NCBI GenBank assembly: GCA_035274845.1
Contig: DATENU010000011.1
Span: 124,001-188,000, forward strand
Direction of reading: 5' to 3'
DNA length: 64,000 nucleotides
Source of the DNA: Chthoniobacterales bacterium
GTDB taxonomy: Bacteria; Verrucomicrobiota; Verrucomicrobiia; Chthoniobacterales; UBA10450
Shown here piece by piece: positions 1 through 8,771 of the stretch. Under the pieces are notes generated by a model. It worked only from the letters and a program-made list of their open reading frames with translations, made no database searches and was not told the DNA's origin. Position 1 is the stretch's first letter. Each line of letters begins with the position of its first letter. Both the position numbers and the translations under genes were made by a program.

Positions 1-265
1 CAGAGGTTCCGTCGTTCCGTCCAACGCAGGCCCGGATCAGGCCAACTCCGGCGACGTGAAAAAAGTCATCGGTCGATTTCCATTGGCTGCGTTGCGACCG
101 GATCAGCGCCACGGAAAACATCCGCTGCTCGCGCAAAGCATGCTCGAGCATCGCCCGGTAACGGGGCTCAAAAATGTGCAAAGGCAGGAGAGCATGGGGA
201 AAAAGGAGCGCTCCCGGCAGCGGCATCACCGGCACTTCGTCCGGGAATTGAATTGATTCGGCCAT
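1..265 (-). CDS. LON substrate-binding domain protein (partial, runs off the left edge)
   Basis: Reading the minus strand from the ATG at 263-265 gives 88 codons with no stop before base 1. The N-terminus contains VPVMPLPGALLFPHALLPLH followed by IFEPRYRAML, the hallmark of the LON N-terminal (PUA-like) substrate-binding domain. Stand-alone proteins of this type are usually about 200 residues and lack the Lon ATPase and protease domains; they are thought to bind unfolded polypeptides, but their function is poorly known. The full-length Lon protease cannot be excluded because only the first 88 residues are visible. It lies 76 bases downstream of aroD on the same strand and is probably the last gene seen of the dsbA-VKOR-ribE-aroD run. 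Confidence 0.75.
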   Translation of the reverse strand, partial: MAESIQFPDEVPVMPLPGALLFPHALLPLHIFEPRYRAMLEHALREQRMFSVALIRSQRSQWKSTDDFFHVAGVGLIRACVGRNDGTS

Positions 266-341
266 GGCTATAAGGGAAGGGCTTCACCGGGAAGATACGC
301 TTCCAGCGCGGTCCGCAAAACCGGGCGAGTCCGACCTGCCA

Positions 342-1043
342 CTAATTGGGAGGAGCGGCGGGCCTGGAACTTGTTAGACGTCGTTCGAGTTTTCGGATTT
401 GCGCGATCGTCAATTGGCCCGCCACCTGGCGGCGGCCAATCGGCGCGTAATTGAGCACGCAGCCCCGACGAAAAAGTTCGCGCCGACAGGCCGGGCCGAG
501 TTTCCCGATTCCCATCGCGACGATTTTGGTCGGGTCTCCTTGCCGATCAAAAAAATCGAGGAGCCGATGCATTTGCGAAGTTGTGTCGGTGCGGGTGGCA
601 AATTTTAGGATGGCGGCGCCTAACGACCTGGCGGCCGAAGCGAGGTGGTCGAGCCGCATGGCACTCGGCGTTCCCCGCAAATCGTGAAAGGAAATGATCG
701 ACTGAATTTTTCGGGTGTGAGCGGTTCGCAAAACCTCACGAAAGAAGGGAGCTGCTCGTAATTCAACGTCCACATAAGCGGCGTGAGGAAGAAACTCGAG
801 CAGCAGCGCTCGCCGCTGCTTTGAAGAGAGATTATTCGCGCCGCCTTCGGCCGGGTCCCGCGCCGTAATGATCAGTGGCGATGGCAGCTGCTCGATGGTC
901 GCGTGAACCGTATCGATAATTCGAATGAGCCCGTCGAGACGTAACTCAAACAGATCCGGCGGAGTTCGCATGCTGAGGGCCCGTCGCAGATCGGCTCGGG
1001 AAGAAATGACGCCAACAATTCGTCGGGCCGCGGGCTTGGTCAT
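342..1043 (-). CDS. aroD: 3-dehydroquinate dehydratase, type I
   Basis: The 233-residue protein matches class I dehydroquinase, the Schiff-base enzyme that converts 3-dehydroquinate to 3-dehydroshikimate in the shikimate pathway (cytoplasmic TIM barrel). Visible motifs are FELRLDGL near residue 32, ITARDPAEGG near 59, YVDVEL near 90, SFHD with the likely catalytic His120, and LKFATRTD with the Schiff-base Lys147, then MGIGKLGPACRR. The length fits the family (about 220-250). The start codon overlaps the ribE stop by four bases (ATGA), so the two are translationally coupled. The last ten residues are a variable tail. Confidence 0.9.
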   Translation of the reverse strand: MTKPAARRIVGVISSRADLRRALSMRTPPDLFELRLDGLIRIIDTVHATIEQLPSPLIITARDPAEGGANNLSSKQRRALLLEFLPHAAYVDVELRAAPFFREVLRTAHTRKIQSIISFHDLRGTPSAMRLDHLASAARSLGAAILKFATRTDTTSQMHRLLDFFDRQGDPTKIVAMGIGKLGPACRRELFRRGCVLNYAPIGRRQVAGQLTIAQIRKLERRLTSSRPAAPPN

Positions 1044-1633
1044 GCCGGGCGAACTACCATTCGCTCAACATATTTCGCGAGCAGATCGAACTCCAGGTTT
1101 ACCAGGTCATGAGCGCGCGCGACGGCGAGGTTCGTATGCGCCTTCGTATGAGGAATGATCCAGGCCACGAAACTCTTCGGCGAAACGTCCGCGACGGTGA
1201 GGCTGATTCCGTTCACGGCGATGGAACCTTTTTCGACGACGTATTTGGCAAACTCGACGGGCAATTCCACTTCGAGACGCCAGTCTGTGCCAGTCTCTTC
1301 CAGGCTGATAATCCCAGAGCTGCAATCGACGTGGCCTTGCACAAAATGGCCGCCGAGGCGGCCCTCCGCGAGGAGCGCGCGTTCGAGATTCACGCGATCC
1401 CCCTTGTGTAGAGCTCCCAAGTTTGTGCGCTGAAGTGTTTCTTCCAGCAAATCGAAGACGAGCTGATCGTCGCCACGCCGAGAGACGGTCAGGCAGCAGC
1501 CATTGACGGCAATGCTCTCGCCAAGATGGGCTTTTTCGGGGAGCCCGGCCGCCGCGATAGCCAACTTCGCCCCGGTGCGATTTTTCTCCATCGCGACGAC
1601 GGTGCCGACGTTTTCAATCAAACCCGTGAACAT
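1040..1633 (-). CDS. ribE: riboflavin synthase, alpha chain
   Basis: 197 residues beginning MFTGLIENVGTV, the conserved start of riboflavin synthase, which dismutates two 6,7-dimethyl-8-ribityllumazines to riboflavin and a pyrimidine. Two internally homologous lumazine-binding barrels are visible: the first with GESIAVNGCCLTV near residue 38 and GGHFVQGHVD near 93, the second with KGSIAVNGISLTV near 135 and HTNLAVAR near 165. The protein is full length. It is followed by aroD with an ATGA overlap and preceded, 46 bases upstream, by the VKOR gene. No FMN riboswitch is visible upstream, so it is probably expressed with the run as housekeeping. Confidence 0.93.
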   Translation of the reverse strand: MFTGLIENVGTVVAMEKNRTGAKLAIAAAGLPEKAHLGESIAVNGCCLTVSRRGDDQLVFDLLEETLQRTNLGALHKGDRVNLERALLAEGRLGGHFVQGHVDCSSGIISLEETGTDWRLEVELPVEFAKYVVEKGSIAVNGISLTVADVSPKSFVAWIIPHTKAHTNLAVARAHDLVNLEFDLLAKYVERMVVRPA

Positions 1634-1679
1634 ATTCTGGAATCGCGATGCCGCGGTGCGAACGAAAGAACGCTTTGCG

Positions 1680-2138
1680 CTATAGACTCGGCGCGGCCCG
1701 CTTTTTCGCGAGGAAAAAAACGGCGGTTCCGATTGCGGAAAGCAGTCCCGTCAAGGTCGCGGAGAGCAGGCAATAATCGCAGAAAGCGTGGAGCAGGAAG
1801 GCTTGGACATACAAAAACCAACATGTGGCCGCCAGCATTCCCGCGACCAGGCAAAGAAACAGGGGCCGGACACGATCGTGACCAAACGCAGCCAACGTCG
1901 CCAGGCTGAAAGCACTGAAGTAGGCCGCGGCCCCGAACGCGGCCACCGGCACTTTCCCGATAGCGGCATACTCACTCCTGAGCACCGCCTCGCACCCGGA
2001 GGAGGCGACGCAGGTTGCAAATTGTCCGGTGAGATGGCCCACGGTGAGATAGATGGCGTCGGTCAAACCGCCGAGAGCGAAAATGGCGGCCAAGCTATAA
2101 AGGAAAATCTCGGCGCGTCGGTATCGCACAATTGACAA
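1680..2138 (-). CDS. vitamin K epoxide reductase (VKOR) family membrane protein
   Basis: 152 residues with four hydrophobic segments (about 10-33, 66-86, 91-114, 125-145). Two cysteine pairs typical of bacterial VKOR are visible: the loop pair Cys43 and Cys49 before EAVLRSEYA, and the active-site CxxC Cys120-Asp-Tyr-Cys123 in the last part. VKOR homologues replace DsbB, reoxidising a periplasmic DsbA with quinone as electron acceptor. The gene lies 44 bases downstream of a DsbA-like gene on the same strand, which fits a dedicated donor-acceptor pair for disulfide formation. The bacterial fusions with thioredoxin are not seen here; the partner is a separate gene. Confidence 0.85.
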   Translation of the reverse strand: MSIVRYRRAEIFLYSLAAIFALGGLTDAIYLTVGHLTGQFATCVASSGCEAVLRSEYAAIGKVPVAAFGAAAYFSAFSLATLAAFGHDRVRPLFLCLVAGMLAATCWFLYVQAFLLHAFCDYCLLSATLTGLLSAIGTAVFFLAKKRAAPSL

Positions 2139-2182
2139 TTCGTTAGTCGACTTTGCCCGGCGAAGGTGCCGGGTTTACGAAA

Positions 2183-2845
2183 TCATTTCGGTTTCTCGCC
2201 CAGGGCCGCGTCGATTGCCGCCCGCAAAATCTCGATTGTGATGGGAGCTGCCGTCACCTGATCTCCATTCACAAAAACGCCCGGAGTTCGCGTGAGCTCG
2301 AGGGATTCGACGCGTTCTTTGTCGGCGGCGATCCGCTTGGAAACTTCCTCGCTGTCCATGTCTTTTTTGAACTTCTCCAAATCCAAATCCAGGTGGGACG
2401 CGCACAGGGTCAGCGCCGCGCGGGTATCTCCCGCCCCGATCCAGATAAAACGGTCTGCGTAGAGCGACTCATACATCTCCCAAAAACGCCCCTGCAGGCC
2501 CGCGGCCTCGGCGGCGCGTGCCGCCTCCATGGCGTGCGGATGAATCTTCACCAGGGGAAATTCGCGGAACGTGACGCTCAGGCGATCGCCGTATTCCTTC
2601 TGTGCCTGTTTTAAGATGGGCCAGAATTTCGAACACGGCTCGCACTCGAAATCGCCAAACTCTTCCAGCGCCACGGGGGCCTTCGGGCGCCCCTGAATGT
2701 GAGGAGGATCCGCCCCCGGCTTGCCGAAAGCCATTTTTCCCGGCCGGGCCGGCTTTTCATTCTTCGATTGGTAAAGCTCGACGCCGAACACGGTCGCGAT
2801 GCAAAAAACGACCGCAATTATTACGAAAGGGAGATAACGCTTCAT
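2183..2845 (-). CDS. DsbA-like thiol:disulfide oxidoreductase, membrane anchored
   Basis: 220 residues with an N-terminal hydrophobic anchor or signal (about 5-24) and a DSBA/thioredoxin-like domain. The redox centre is Cys68-Glu-Pro-Cys71 in GDFECEPCSKFWP, and the cis-proline loop TPGVFVNG is present near residue 187. HPHAMEAARAAEAAGLQGRFW near 100-120 is the usual helical insertion of this class. It would act in the periplasm as a disulfide oxidant, with the downstream VKOR as its likely reoxidant. The start ATG at 2843-2845 gives a short positively charged n-region (MKRY). It is the first gene of the leftward run; the divergent TonB receptor starts about 315 bases away. Confidence 0.85.
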   Translation of the reverse strand: MKRYLPFVIIAVVFCIATVFGVELYQSKNEKPARPGKMAFGKPGADPPHIQGRPKAPVALEEFGDFECEPCSKFWPILKQAQKEYGDRLSVTFREFPLVKIHPHAMEAARAAEAAGLQGRFWEMYESLYADRFIWIGAGDTRAALTLCASHLDLDLEKFKKDMDSEEVSKRIAADKERVESLELTRTPGVFVNGDQVTAAPITIEILRAAIDAALGEKPK

Positions 2846-3096
2846 GGCTCGCTGACGGGAAAATTACCTTGAACGGGATCTAACGTTTTTCCAGTCATTT
2901 AATCTCTTTGGCGGCCCCTTGCCGGCGCCTGGGACTTGCCTGGGGCCAAAGGCGGGTGCCCAAGGGAAGAGTCCCCGAGTCGAAAATTGGCGAAAAAAGC
3001 AGAAAACCGGCACAAAAGAGGCTTGACTGGGGTCCCCGCCCGACATCAGTCTGTCCGCGTCCGTTCAAAATATTTTAAAAAAAGTGAAAAAAAGGC

Positions 3097-3124
3097 TTGT
3101 CAGCCCCTCAAAACGTCGTTAATC
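3097..3124 (+). promoter_or_regulatory. candidate promoter of the TonB receptor gene
   Basis: TTGTCA at 3097-3102, a 16-base spacer and TTAATC at 3119-3124, about 35 bases before the start codon. It is preceded by A-rich sequence (3067-3093), which could serve as an UP element. The element shares GGCTTGTCA with the better promoter at 15272. A second TTGACT at 3023 has no convincing -10. The remaining part of the 316-base gap (2846-3096) holds no gene that I can support. Confidence 0.35.
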
Positions 3125-3161
3125 CTCACCGCCAAACCTAACCAAACCAATGGAGAAACTA

Positions 3162-6100
3162 ATGATAAGATACGTACTACGACCATTAGGATCCCTTCGC
3201 TCGGCTCTCGCAGTCGGTGTTGGGCTTCCTTTTTTGATCGCCAGCGCCTACGCGCAGGCGCCCGCCCCGGCACCCGCGAGCGAAGCCACAACCGAGCGCG
3301 TGATTGTGACCGGTTCCTACATCCCAACCGCGGAAACTGAATCGGCTTTGCCGGTGACGGTTTACACGGCGGAAGTCCTCAAGAAGCAGGGCGCCAACAC
3401 CCCAGTCGAAGGTTTGCGTCAGTTGCCCTCATTCGTGGGTAACACGCTGACTGAAAACGATTCGAACGGCGGTAACGGCCAGGCGGCCGTCAATTTGCGC
3501 GCTGTCGGACCGGAAAACACGCTGACCCTCATCAACGGTCGTCGCGCGTTTGAATTTTCCGACGTTAACGCTATCGCGATCGGTTCCTTGAGCCGCACCG
3601 AAGTCCTGAAGGACGGCGCCGGCGCTATTTACGGTTCCGACGCAGTCGCGGGTGTCGTGAACTTCATCCTCGTCAACGGGCCCGGTGAAAAGCCGTATGA
3701 GGGTGCTGAACTCTTCGCCTTGTATGGCAATACGACCGACACGGACGCTCACGTTCGCCAGGTTTACCTCAAGGGTGGTGTGACAGGTTTGGATGGTAAA
3801 GTCGCTATCGCGGCCGCCGGTGAATATTATTCCCGCGCCAACCTCTACTCGCGCGATCGTCCCGATGTGGCTCGCAGCGGTGATACAAGCAACAACCCGG
3901 ACGGCATGCAGTGGGGCGGTCTCAATAACAACAGCCCGACGTATGCTGGTCGCGTGAGTATCGCGACGGCAGTGAATGGGATTGCCGGCCAGCTTACTCT
4001 GATCAGTCAAAGCGAGAACCAAGTCACCCCGGGCAGCTATCGGCGGTTCGACGTTCCTGCTGGCACTGATCCGTTCCGGTTCAATTTCCGCGCCTTCACT
4101 CCGGCCATTCCGGCTGTGGAAAAGGCGATGTATTACGTGACTGGCCGCTACAAAATCTTCGGTGACGGCCTCCAGCTCTATGGGGACATCATGTATTCCC
4201 ACACCAAGCAGGATAACGGTCTCGCCGGCTCTCCCTTCGCTATCACGAGCACCCTCAACGGCCTCACCGAGGCCCGCGCTTCGGTGTTCAACCCGTTTGG
4301 CAACAACCTCGGGTCCGTCCGATATCGTCTCCAGCAGGAAGTCAAGAACCCTTCTGGCCGCCGGTCGTTCTTCGATCACGATTATCAGCGCTATGTGGCT
4401 GGGATTAACGGCGACTTTAATATCAAAGATAACGGCTTCATCAGCCGCTTTGGCTATGACAGCGGCTTCGTTTACGAACACTTCCAGGAAGATCGGATCG
4501 ACAGCGGCGACGCTCGCCGCTCGTCTCTGAGAGCGCTGATTGCTAATGGCACCTTCAATCCGTTTATCGGCCAATTCGCGCCGATTACCGGCACGGCCCC
4601 GACTTACGTTAACGGCGTGCCGACCGGCCTGACCGCTGCCTACGACAATAGCATAGCGGGTGTAGATTATTTGCAGGGCGGGGCCACCTACATTGGTCAC
4701 TCGCTCTTCCTCGAGCGTGACTTCCTCTATGATGCCAAGATCAATGCCCATCTATTCCCGAACCTGTGGAATGGTGGTATTGACTTCGCGCTCGGTTACG
4801 AACATCGGGAAATTCAGCAGCACTCGATCCCCGATCCAGTGCAGGCTTCGAATGATCAGCTCGGCTTCAATCAAGCGCCGAATACCAAGACCAAGCAGGA
4901 AGTCGACTCCGTCTTCTTCGAGTTTGGGATTCCGATCGTGACCTCGACCATGAACGTTCCGTGGATTCGTTCGCTCGATCTCTCGATCGCCTGGCGTTAC
5001 GAGAAGTTCGATGACGAAGATCAATTCACCCATGTTACGGGTAGCTTCGACAACGCTAATCCCGATGAGGACTTCGGTGGAGCGCCTCGTGTGTCGCTGC
5101 GCTATCAGCCGACTGCGGACCTGACGTTGCGCGCTTCCTGGGGCCAGTCATTCCGGTCGCCCAGCCCGGCGAACCTGTTCGATCCGAATACTCAGGACTT
5201 CCCGCAGCTCCTCGATCCGTTCAATCCTGGTGGTCCAGTTACCTTGCAGCCACCGAGCGGCGTCTTGAGAAGCGGAAATCCTGGAACGCAGGCAGAAAAG
5301 ACCGATTCTTATGGAGCCGGCATTGTCTGGACACCGAAGTTCCTGCCTGGTTTCACGATGACCGTGGACTGGTATCAGCTCTTCACCACGGATCTCATCC
5401 TGGGTGGGAATGACTTCGCCCAGGTGTTGCTGGCTGGCAACGTCCTGTCGCCGGTCCAGACCTTCCCCGACGGGTCTCCGTTCTGCACTGACCAAATTGA
5501 TCCGGCCACCAACCTTGGTGCGGTCCGCGACGCCGGCGGGGCGTTGCAGTGCGTGTATTCCCAGGTCGGCAACGCCGGTAAGCGGCACGTGCAGGGCATC
5601 GATGTCACGGCGGTCTATGAAATTCCGACCGAGCGCTGGGGCAAGTTCACCTTTTCCGGTGGCTGGAACCACTTCTTCACTTGGAAGGCGCAACCGGGCA
5701 CAGGAGCGTTCAATAGCTTCCTTGGAAACTATAACAACGGCACATTGCCGCTGGCTCCTGGTGCGATTCCTTGGAACAAGGCCTTCCTCCGCGGCGAATG
5801 GGAATGGAGACATTTCGACTTCGTTTCCACGGTTAACTACATCGGCGATTTCCGGGATGACCCGGGCTTCTTCGGACCCGACTACATCCGCCTCTACGGC
5901 GCCGACACGCCGCGGAATGTGGACAGCTACATTACCCTCGACATGCAGCTGAGCTACGAGTTCGTGAAGCCGCCAGTCGAGCCGGCTCCTTACGTGAAGG
6001 AGTCGAAGGACAGCAAGAACGTGATGCAGACCGAAGCCGCTACGGCCTCGATCTGGCAGCGGATGCTCTGGGGCACCAAGCTGACGGTGGGCGTGAACAA

Positions 6101-6215
6101 TGCGTTTGATCGCTACCCGCCATCGGTTATCGGCGCGTTCAATGACAACTACGACACCTCGCTCTACTCGATCCGTAACCGGTTCTGGTTCGCGAGCCTG
6201 ACGAAGAAGTTCTAA
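3162..6215 (+). CDS. TonB-dependent outer-membrane receptor
   Basis: Starting at the ATG at 3162 (GGAG lies 6 bases upstream; the ATG at 3150 has no ribosome site) gives 1017 residues. There is a signal peptide ending in ASAYAQA, then a Pro/Ala stretch, then VIVTGSYIP, a TonB-box-like segment. The plug domain follows (about 45-170; VEGLRQLP, INGRRAFEF, DGAGAIYGSDAVAGVVNFI), then a long beta-barrel with many aromatic strand ends, closing in FWFASLTKKF with the C-terminal Phe needed for Bam-dependent assembly. The family imports siderophores, cobalamin, nickel or carbohydrates using TonB-ExbB-ExbD energy. No substrate-binding SusD-like or periplasmic partner lies nearby, so the ligand is unknown. 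It is larger than simple siderophore receptors (about 700). Confidence 0.92.
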   Translation: MIRYVLRPLGSLRSALAVGVGLPFLIASAYAQAPAPAPASEATTERVIVTGSYIPTAETESALPVTVYTAEVLKKQGANTPVEGLRQLPSFVGNTLTENDSNGGNGQAAVNLRAVGPENTLTLINGRRAFEFSDVNAIAIGSLSRTEVLKDGAGAIYGSDAVAGVVNFILVNGPGEKPYEGAELFALYGNTTDTDAHVRQVYLKGGVTGLDGKVAIAAAGEYYSRANLYSRDRPDVARSGDTSNNPDGMQWGGLNNNSPTYAGRVSIATAVNGIAGQLTLISQSENQVTPGSYRRFDVPAGTDPFRFNFRAFTPAIPAVEKAMYYVTGRYKIFGDGLQLYGDIMYSHTKQDNGLAGSPFAITSTLNGLTEARASVFNPFGNNLGSVRYRLQQEVKNPSGRRSFFDHDYQRYVAGINGDFNIKDNGFISRFGYDSGFVYEHFQEDRIDSGDARRSSLRALIANGTFNPFIGQFAPITGTAPTYVNGVPTGLTAAYDNSIAGVDYLQGGATYIGHSLFLERDFLYDAKINAHLFPNLWNGGIDFALGYEHREIQQHSIPDPVQASNDQLGFNQAPNTKTKQEVDSVFFEFGIPIVTSTMNVPWIRSLDLSIAWRYEKFDDEDQFTHVTGSFDNANPDEDFGGAPRVSLRYQPTADLTLRASWGQSFRSPSPANLFDPNTQDFPQLLDPFNPGGPVTLQPPSGVLRSGNPGTQAEKTDSYGAGIVWTPKFLPGFTMTVDWYQLFTTDLILGGNDFAQVLLAGNVLSPVQTFPDGSPFCTDQIDPATNLGAVRDAGGALQCVYSQVGNAGKRHVQGIDVTAVYEIPTERWGKFTFSGGWNHFFTWKAQPGTGAFNSFLGNYNNGTLPLAPGAIPWNKAFLRGEWEWRHFDFVSTVNYIGDFRDDPGFFGPDYIRLYGADTPRNVDSYITLDMQLSYEFVKPPVEPAPYVKESKDSKNVMQTEAATASIWQRMLWGTKLTVGVNNAFDRYPPSVIGAFNDNYDTSLYSIRNRFWFASLTKKF

Positions 6216-6238
6216 ACTAACGTAGAATAATCAACGCG

Positions 6239-6275
6239 AAGGCGGGTGGCAGAAAGCCACCCGCCTTTCGCTTTT
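6239..6275 (+). terminator. rho-independent terminator after the TonB receptor
   Basis: Perfect stem GGCGGGTGGC (6241-6250), loop AGAAA, GCCACCCGCC (6256-6265), extended by AA/TT pairs and followed by TTTCGCTTTT. It lies 24 bases after the receptor stop codon. Confidence 0.9.
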
Positions 6276-6319
6276 CCGGCAGGCAAGTTCGAACGCGGGG
6301 ACTTGTTTTTGCGATCGGT

Positions 6320-8074
6320 TTGAATTATCAAATCGGGATGGCATCGCACGCATTGACGCTGGAGAAGATGCCGCGATCGGAAGGTAGCGAAGCAAAGCAC
6401 GCTCCGTCGGCGGCGGCGCCGAAGTCGTCACCCTGGATTCTGGACCGGTGGCGGGATTTACTTTTGTTCGTCGGGACGCCGGCCCTTCTGATCCCGATTT
6501 TCACTGCGGCTCAGGCGCGTTGGAGCGCTCAGGATATTTTCCTTTTTGTCGGCGCCTTTGGCGCGATGGGGCACCATTTGCCGGGTATGATTCGGGCCTA
6601 CGGAGACCGTTCCCTTTTTGATCGCTTCAAGGTTCGGTTCATCGTTGCTCCTCTGGCCATTCTCGCCGTATGCGTTTGGTCATCGCTTTACAACATTCAG
6701 GCCGTTCAACTCGTGGCGATGGCGTGGGGAATCTGGCACGGAATGATGCAGACCTACGGTTTTTGCCGGATCTACGATGCCAAGGCGTCCGCCAAGGCTG
6801 CGGCTCGGGCGCGTGTAGATCTCGCGCTATGTTTCGCTTGGTTTTCCGCGGCCGTTGTGTTGTCCCCGGTCCGCTTTCGATCGCTGCTCGAATTGTATTA
6901 CGAAAGCGGTGGACCAGCATTGGCTTCGGCTGCGATTTCCGCAGTGCGGTTGGGGATTGTGGTTGCGCTCGGACTCGTCACGGCTGTCTTCTTGTGGCGA
7001 CAATGGAGTGACTGGCGCGCCGCTCGAGGCGCCAGCCCGGTGAAAATCACCCTCCTCGTGAGCAGCATCGCCTTCTGGTGGTACTGCAACAATGGCGTTC
7101 AGAATATCCTGGTGGGCATCGCACTCTTCGAGGTTTTTCATGATGTGCAATACCTGGCCATCGTCTGGATTTATAACCGGACCCGGGTCGAGCGGGACAA
7201 GACTATTGGTGGGTTCATGCGCTTCGTCTTCCGGCGAAGCGGGTCGCTCATCGGTGTGTATGTCGGGTTGGTTCTGGCTTACGGGGCGATCGCGTTGACT
7301 CAATCCGCCATTACCATCGAGTGGATCCGACAGGGCCTCATCGGCATCGTGACGGCTTCCGCGTTGCTTCACTTTTATTACGACGGATTTATCTGGAAGG
7401 TCCGCGAGCCGCAAACGCGGACCGCGCTGGGAATCGAAGGGGCTGGAGCAGCGGCTCTGGCATCGCCACGGCTCTGGCCGGCGTGGGCCCGCCACACCCT
7501 GCGTTGGGCGGCGCTGGTGCTCCCTTTTGGAGCTCTGTGCGCTGCGCAACTGGTTGGTCGGGTCGTTCCGCCTGTTGAGCGGAGCGCGAAGGTGGCGGAG
7601 GTCCTGCCGCAAGATCCCGAAGCGCAATTGAATTATGGGAAGGCGCTGTTCCGGACGGGTCGGGTCCGGGAGGCGATTGCAAAGTACGAGTTTGCAATTG
7701 CGACGAAACCCGGGTTCTCCGAGGCCGAGTACTATCTGGGAGGTGCCTGGTATTCTCTCGGAGATTTTGACCGGGCACTCGAGCACTTTGAGCGTTCGTT
7801 TCGACTCGATCCGAAGAACGGCAAGTGCGAAGTATTCCTCGCCCAAACACTTGTCCTGTTGGGACGAAACGAAGAAGCGCGTTCGCACTTCGAACACAGC
7901 CTGTCACTGAATTCCGATCTTCACATCGCGCATAAAGAGTTGGCGGATTTGCTGCGTGACAGGGGCGAATACGATGCGGCCATCTCGCATTACGAAGCCG
8001 CCCTGCGAATCCAGCCAGATTTCCCAGAGGCAAAGAAAAACCTGAGTTTTGCCCGGTCCCTCGCGGGCCATTGA
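6320..8074 (+). CDS. polytopic membrane protein with C-terminal TPR repeats
   Basis: 584 residues (579 amino acids if translation starts at the ATG at 6338, which I cannot separate from 6320). The first 410 or so residues hold about ten hydrophobic segments with histidines placed in or near them: GAMGHHLPGM near 93, WGIWHGMMQTYG near 135, FEVFHDVQYL near 270 and LHFYYDGFIWK near 350. The C-terminal 160 residues are at least four TPR units (for example AQLNYGKALFRTGRVREAIA, AEYYLGGAWYSLGDFDRALE). The His-rich membrane part suggests a bound metal or haem, but I recognise no named family; the TPR part would bind a partner. It stands alone between the receptor terminator and small secreted proteins. 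Function unknown. Confidence 0.75.
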   Translation: MNYQIGMASHALTLEKMPRSEGSEAKHAPSAAAPKSSPWILDRWRDLLLFVGTPALLIPIFTAAQARWSAQDIFLFVGAFGAMGHHLPGMIRAYGDRSLFDRFKVRFIVAPLAILAVCVWSSLYNIQAVQLVAMAWGIWHGMMQTYGFCRIYDAKASAKAAARARVDLALCFAWFSAAVVLSPVRFRSLLELYYESGGPALASAAISAVRLGIVVALGLVTAVFLWRQWSDWRAARGASPVKITLLVSSIAFWWYCNNGVQNILVGIALFEVFHDVQYLAIVWIYNRTRVERDKTIGGFMRFVFRRSGSLIGVYVGLVLAYGAIALTQSAITIEWIRQGLIGIVTASALLHFYYDGFIWKVREPQTRTALGIEGAGAAALASPRLWPAWARHTLRWAALVLPFGALCAAQLVGRVVPPVERSAKVAEVLPQDPEAQLNYGKALFRTGRVREAIAKYEFAIATKPGFSEAEYYLGGAWYSLGDFDRALEHFERSFRLDPKNGKCEVFLAQTLVLLGRNEEARSHFEHSLSLNSDLHIAHKELADLLRDRGEYDAAISHYEAALRIQPDFPEAKKNLSFARSLAGH

Positions 8075-8165
8075 AGCCGACCGCCCAGTTTCAACCGTGC
8101 AACCCAGAGCGGCTTGAGCGCTCCGCGGCTTGGCACAAGCAGTGCTCATAAAAACCATAATCACT

Positions 8166-8549
8166 ATGGTTCTCGTCAGCCTTCGACCTTTTGCCTTTAG
8201 GAGGATCATTCTGGTGGCGGCCGCTATTCTTGGCCTCTCTTCCGCCGTCTGCTTTGCTGATTCGCTTTTCATGGCGCGGCGTTACGCACCAGTGGAGCAA
8301 CCGGCTGGTTCCGACGCGGCAAGGTCCGTCGGTCTTTCGGCGCCGGCGGGATGTGAAAGCAGTGAAAATGGCCAGGCGAGATTGCGTGAGGGATTTTCCG
8401 AAACGGAGACCCCCGTTATTACGCCGATTGTGAATCAAGTCGGCCATATGCCGGCCTGTATTCGCCGCGCGGAGGCGTCAAATGTCGCACGGCCGGCAGC
8501 GATTCTAACCAACTCGGTCGGCCCCAGCGTTCCCTTTTTCCGGGGATAA
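8166..8549 (+). CDS. small putative secreted protein
   Basis: From the ATG at 8166 the frame encodes 127 residues with an N-terminal basic/hydrophobic segment (RRIILVAAAILGLSSAVCFA) that looks like a signal peptide. The rest is low in recognisable motifs and I know no family for it. An exact inverted repeat, AACCATA-N5-TATGGTT (8153-8171), covers the start codon and could fold over it. The opposite strand is open too, so coding status rests mainly on the signal peptide and is uncertain. Confidence 0.4.
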   Translation: MVLVSLRPFAFRRIILVAAAILGLSSAVCFADSLFMARRYAPVEQPAGSDAARSVGLSAPAGCESSENGQARLREGFSETETPVITPIVNQVGHMPACIRRAEASNVARPAAILTNSVGPSVPFFRG

Positions 8550-8558
8550 GGTTTATCC

Positions 8559-8651
8559 ATGAATGCAGCAATCCAAGAGGGTAAATTAGCCTCGGCCCGA
8601 CAATGGCGGCGGGAGGCCGAGAAGGAGGAGAAAAAGCGAGCATTTCTCTAG
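8559..8651 (+). CDS. possible 30-residue basic/acidic microprotein
   Basis: ATG at 8559 with AAGG seven bases upstream, and an open frame of 30 codons that encodes a charged peptide (EAEKEEKKRAFL at the end). It begins ten bases after the previous gene. Only the ribosome-site spacing and the charged composition support it; it may be untranslated leader of the next gene. The rest of 8652-8771 holds no gene I can see. Confidence 0.2.
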   Translation: MNAAIQEGKLASARQWRREAEKEEKKRAFL

Positions 8652-8771
8652 GGGTTGTGACAGAATGGTCGTGGTAGGATGCTTCCGCGAAAAATATCGG
8701 CAGAGGCCTAAAGATTTTTATTGCCGAGACGAAGGAAACGTCCTACTATCGTTTTTGTGGATATGGAAATT

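Noticed and set aside
3023-3051. Second promoter TTGACT for the TonB receptor
   Set aside because: No acceptable -10 hexamer at 16-18 bases spacing.
3429-4751. Long minus-strand open frame of 440 codons
   Set aside because: It lies opposite the TonB-dependent receptor, has no domain signature, and reflects the codon composition of the receptor gene.
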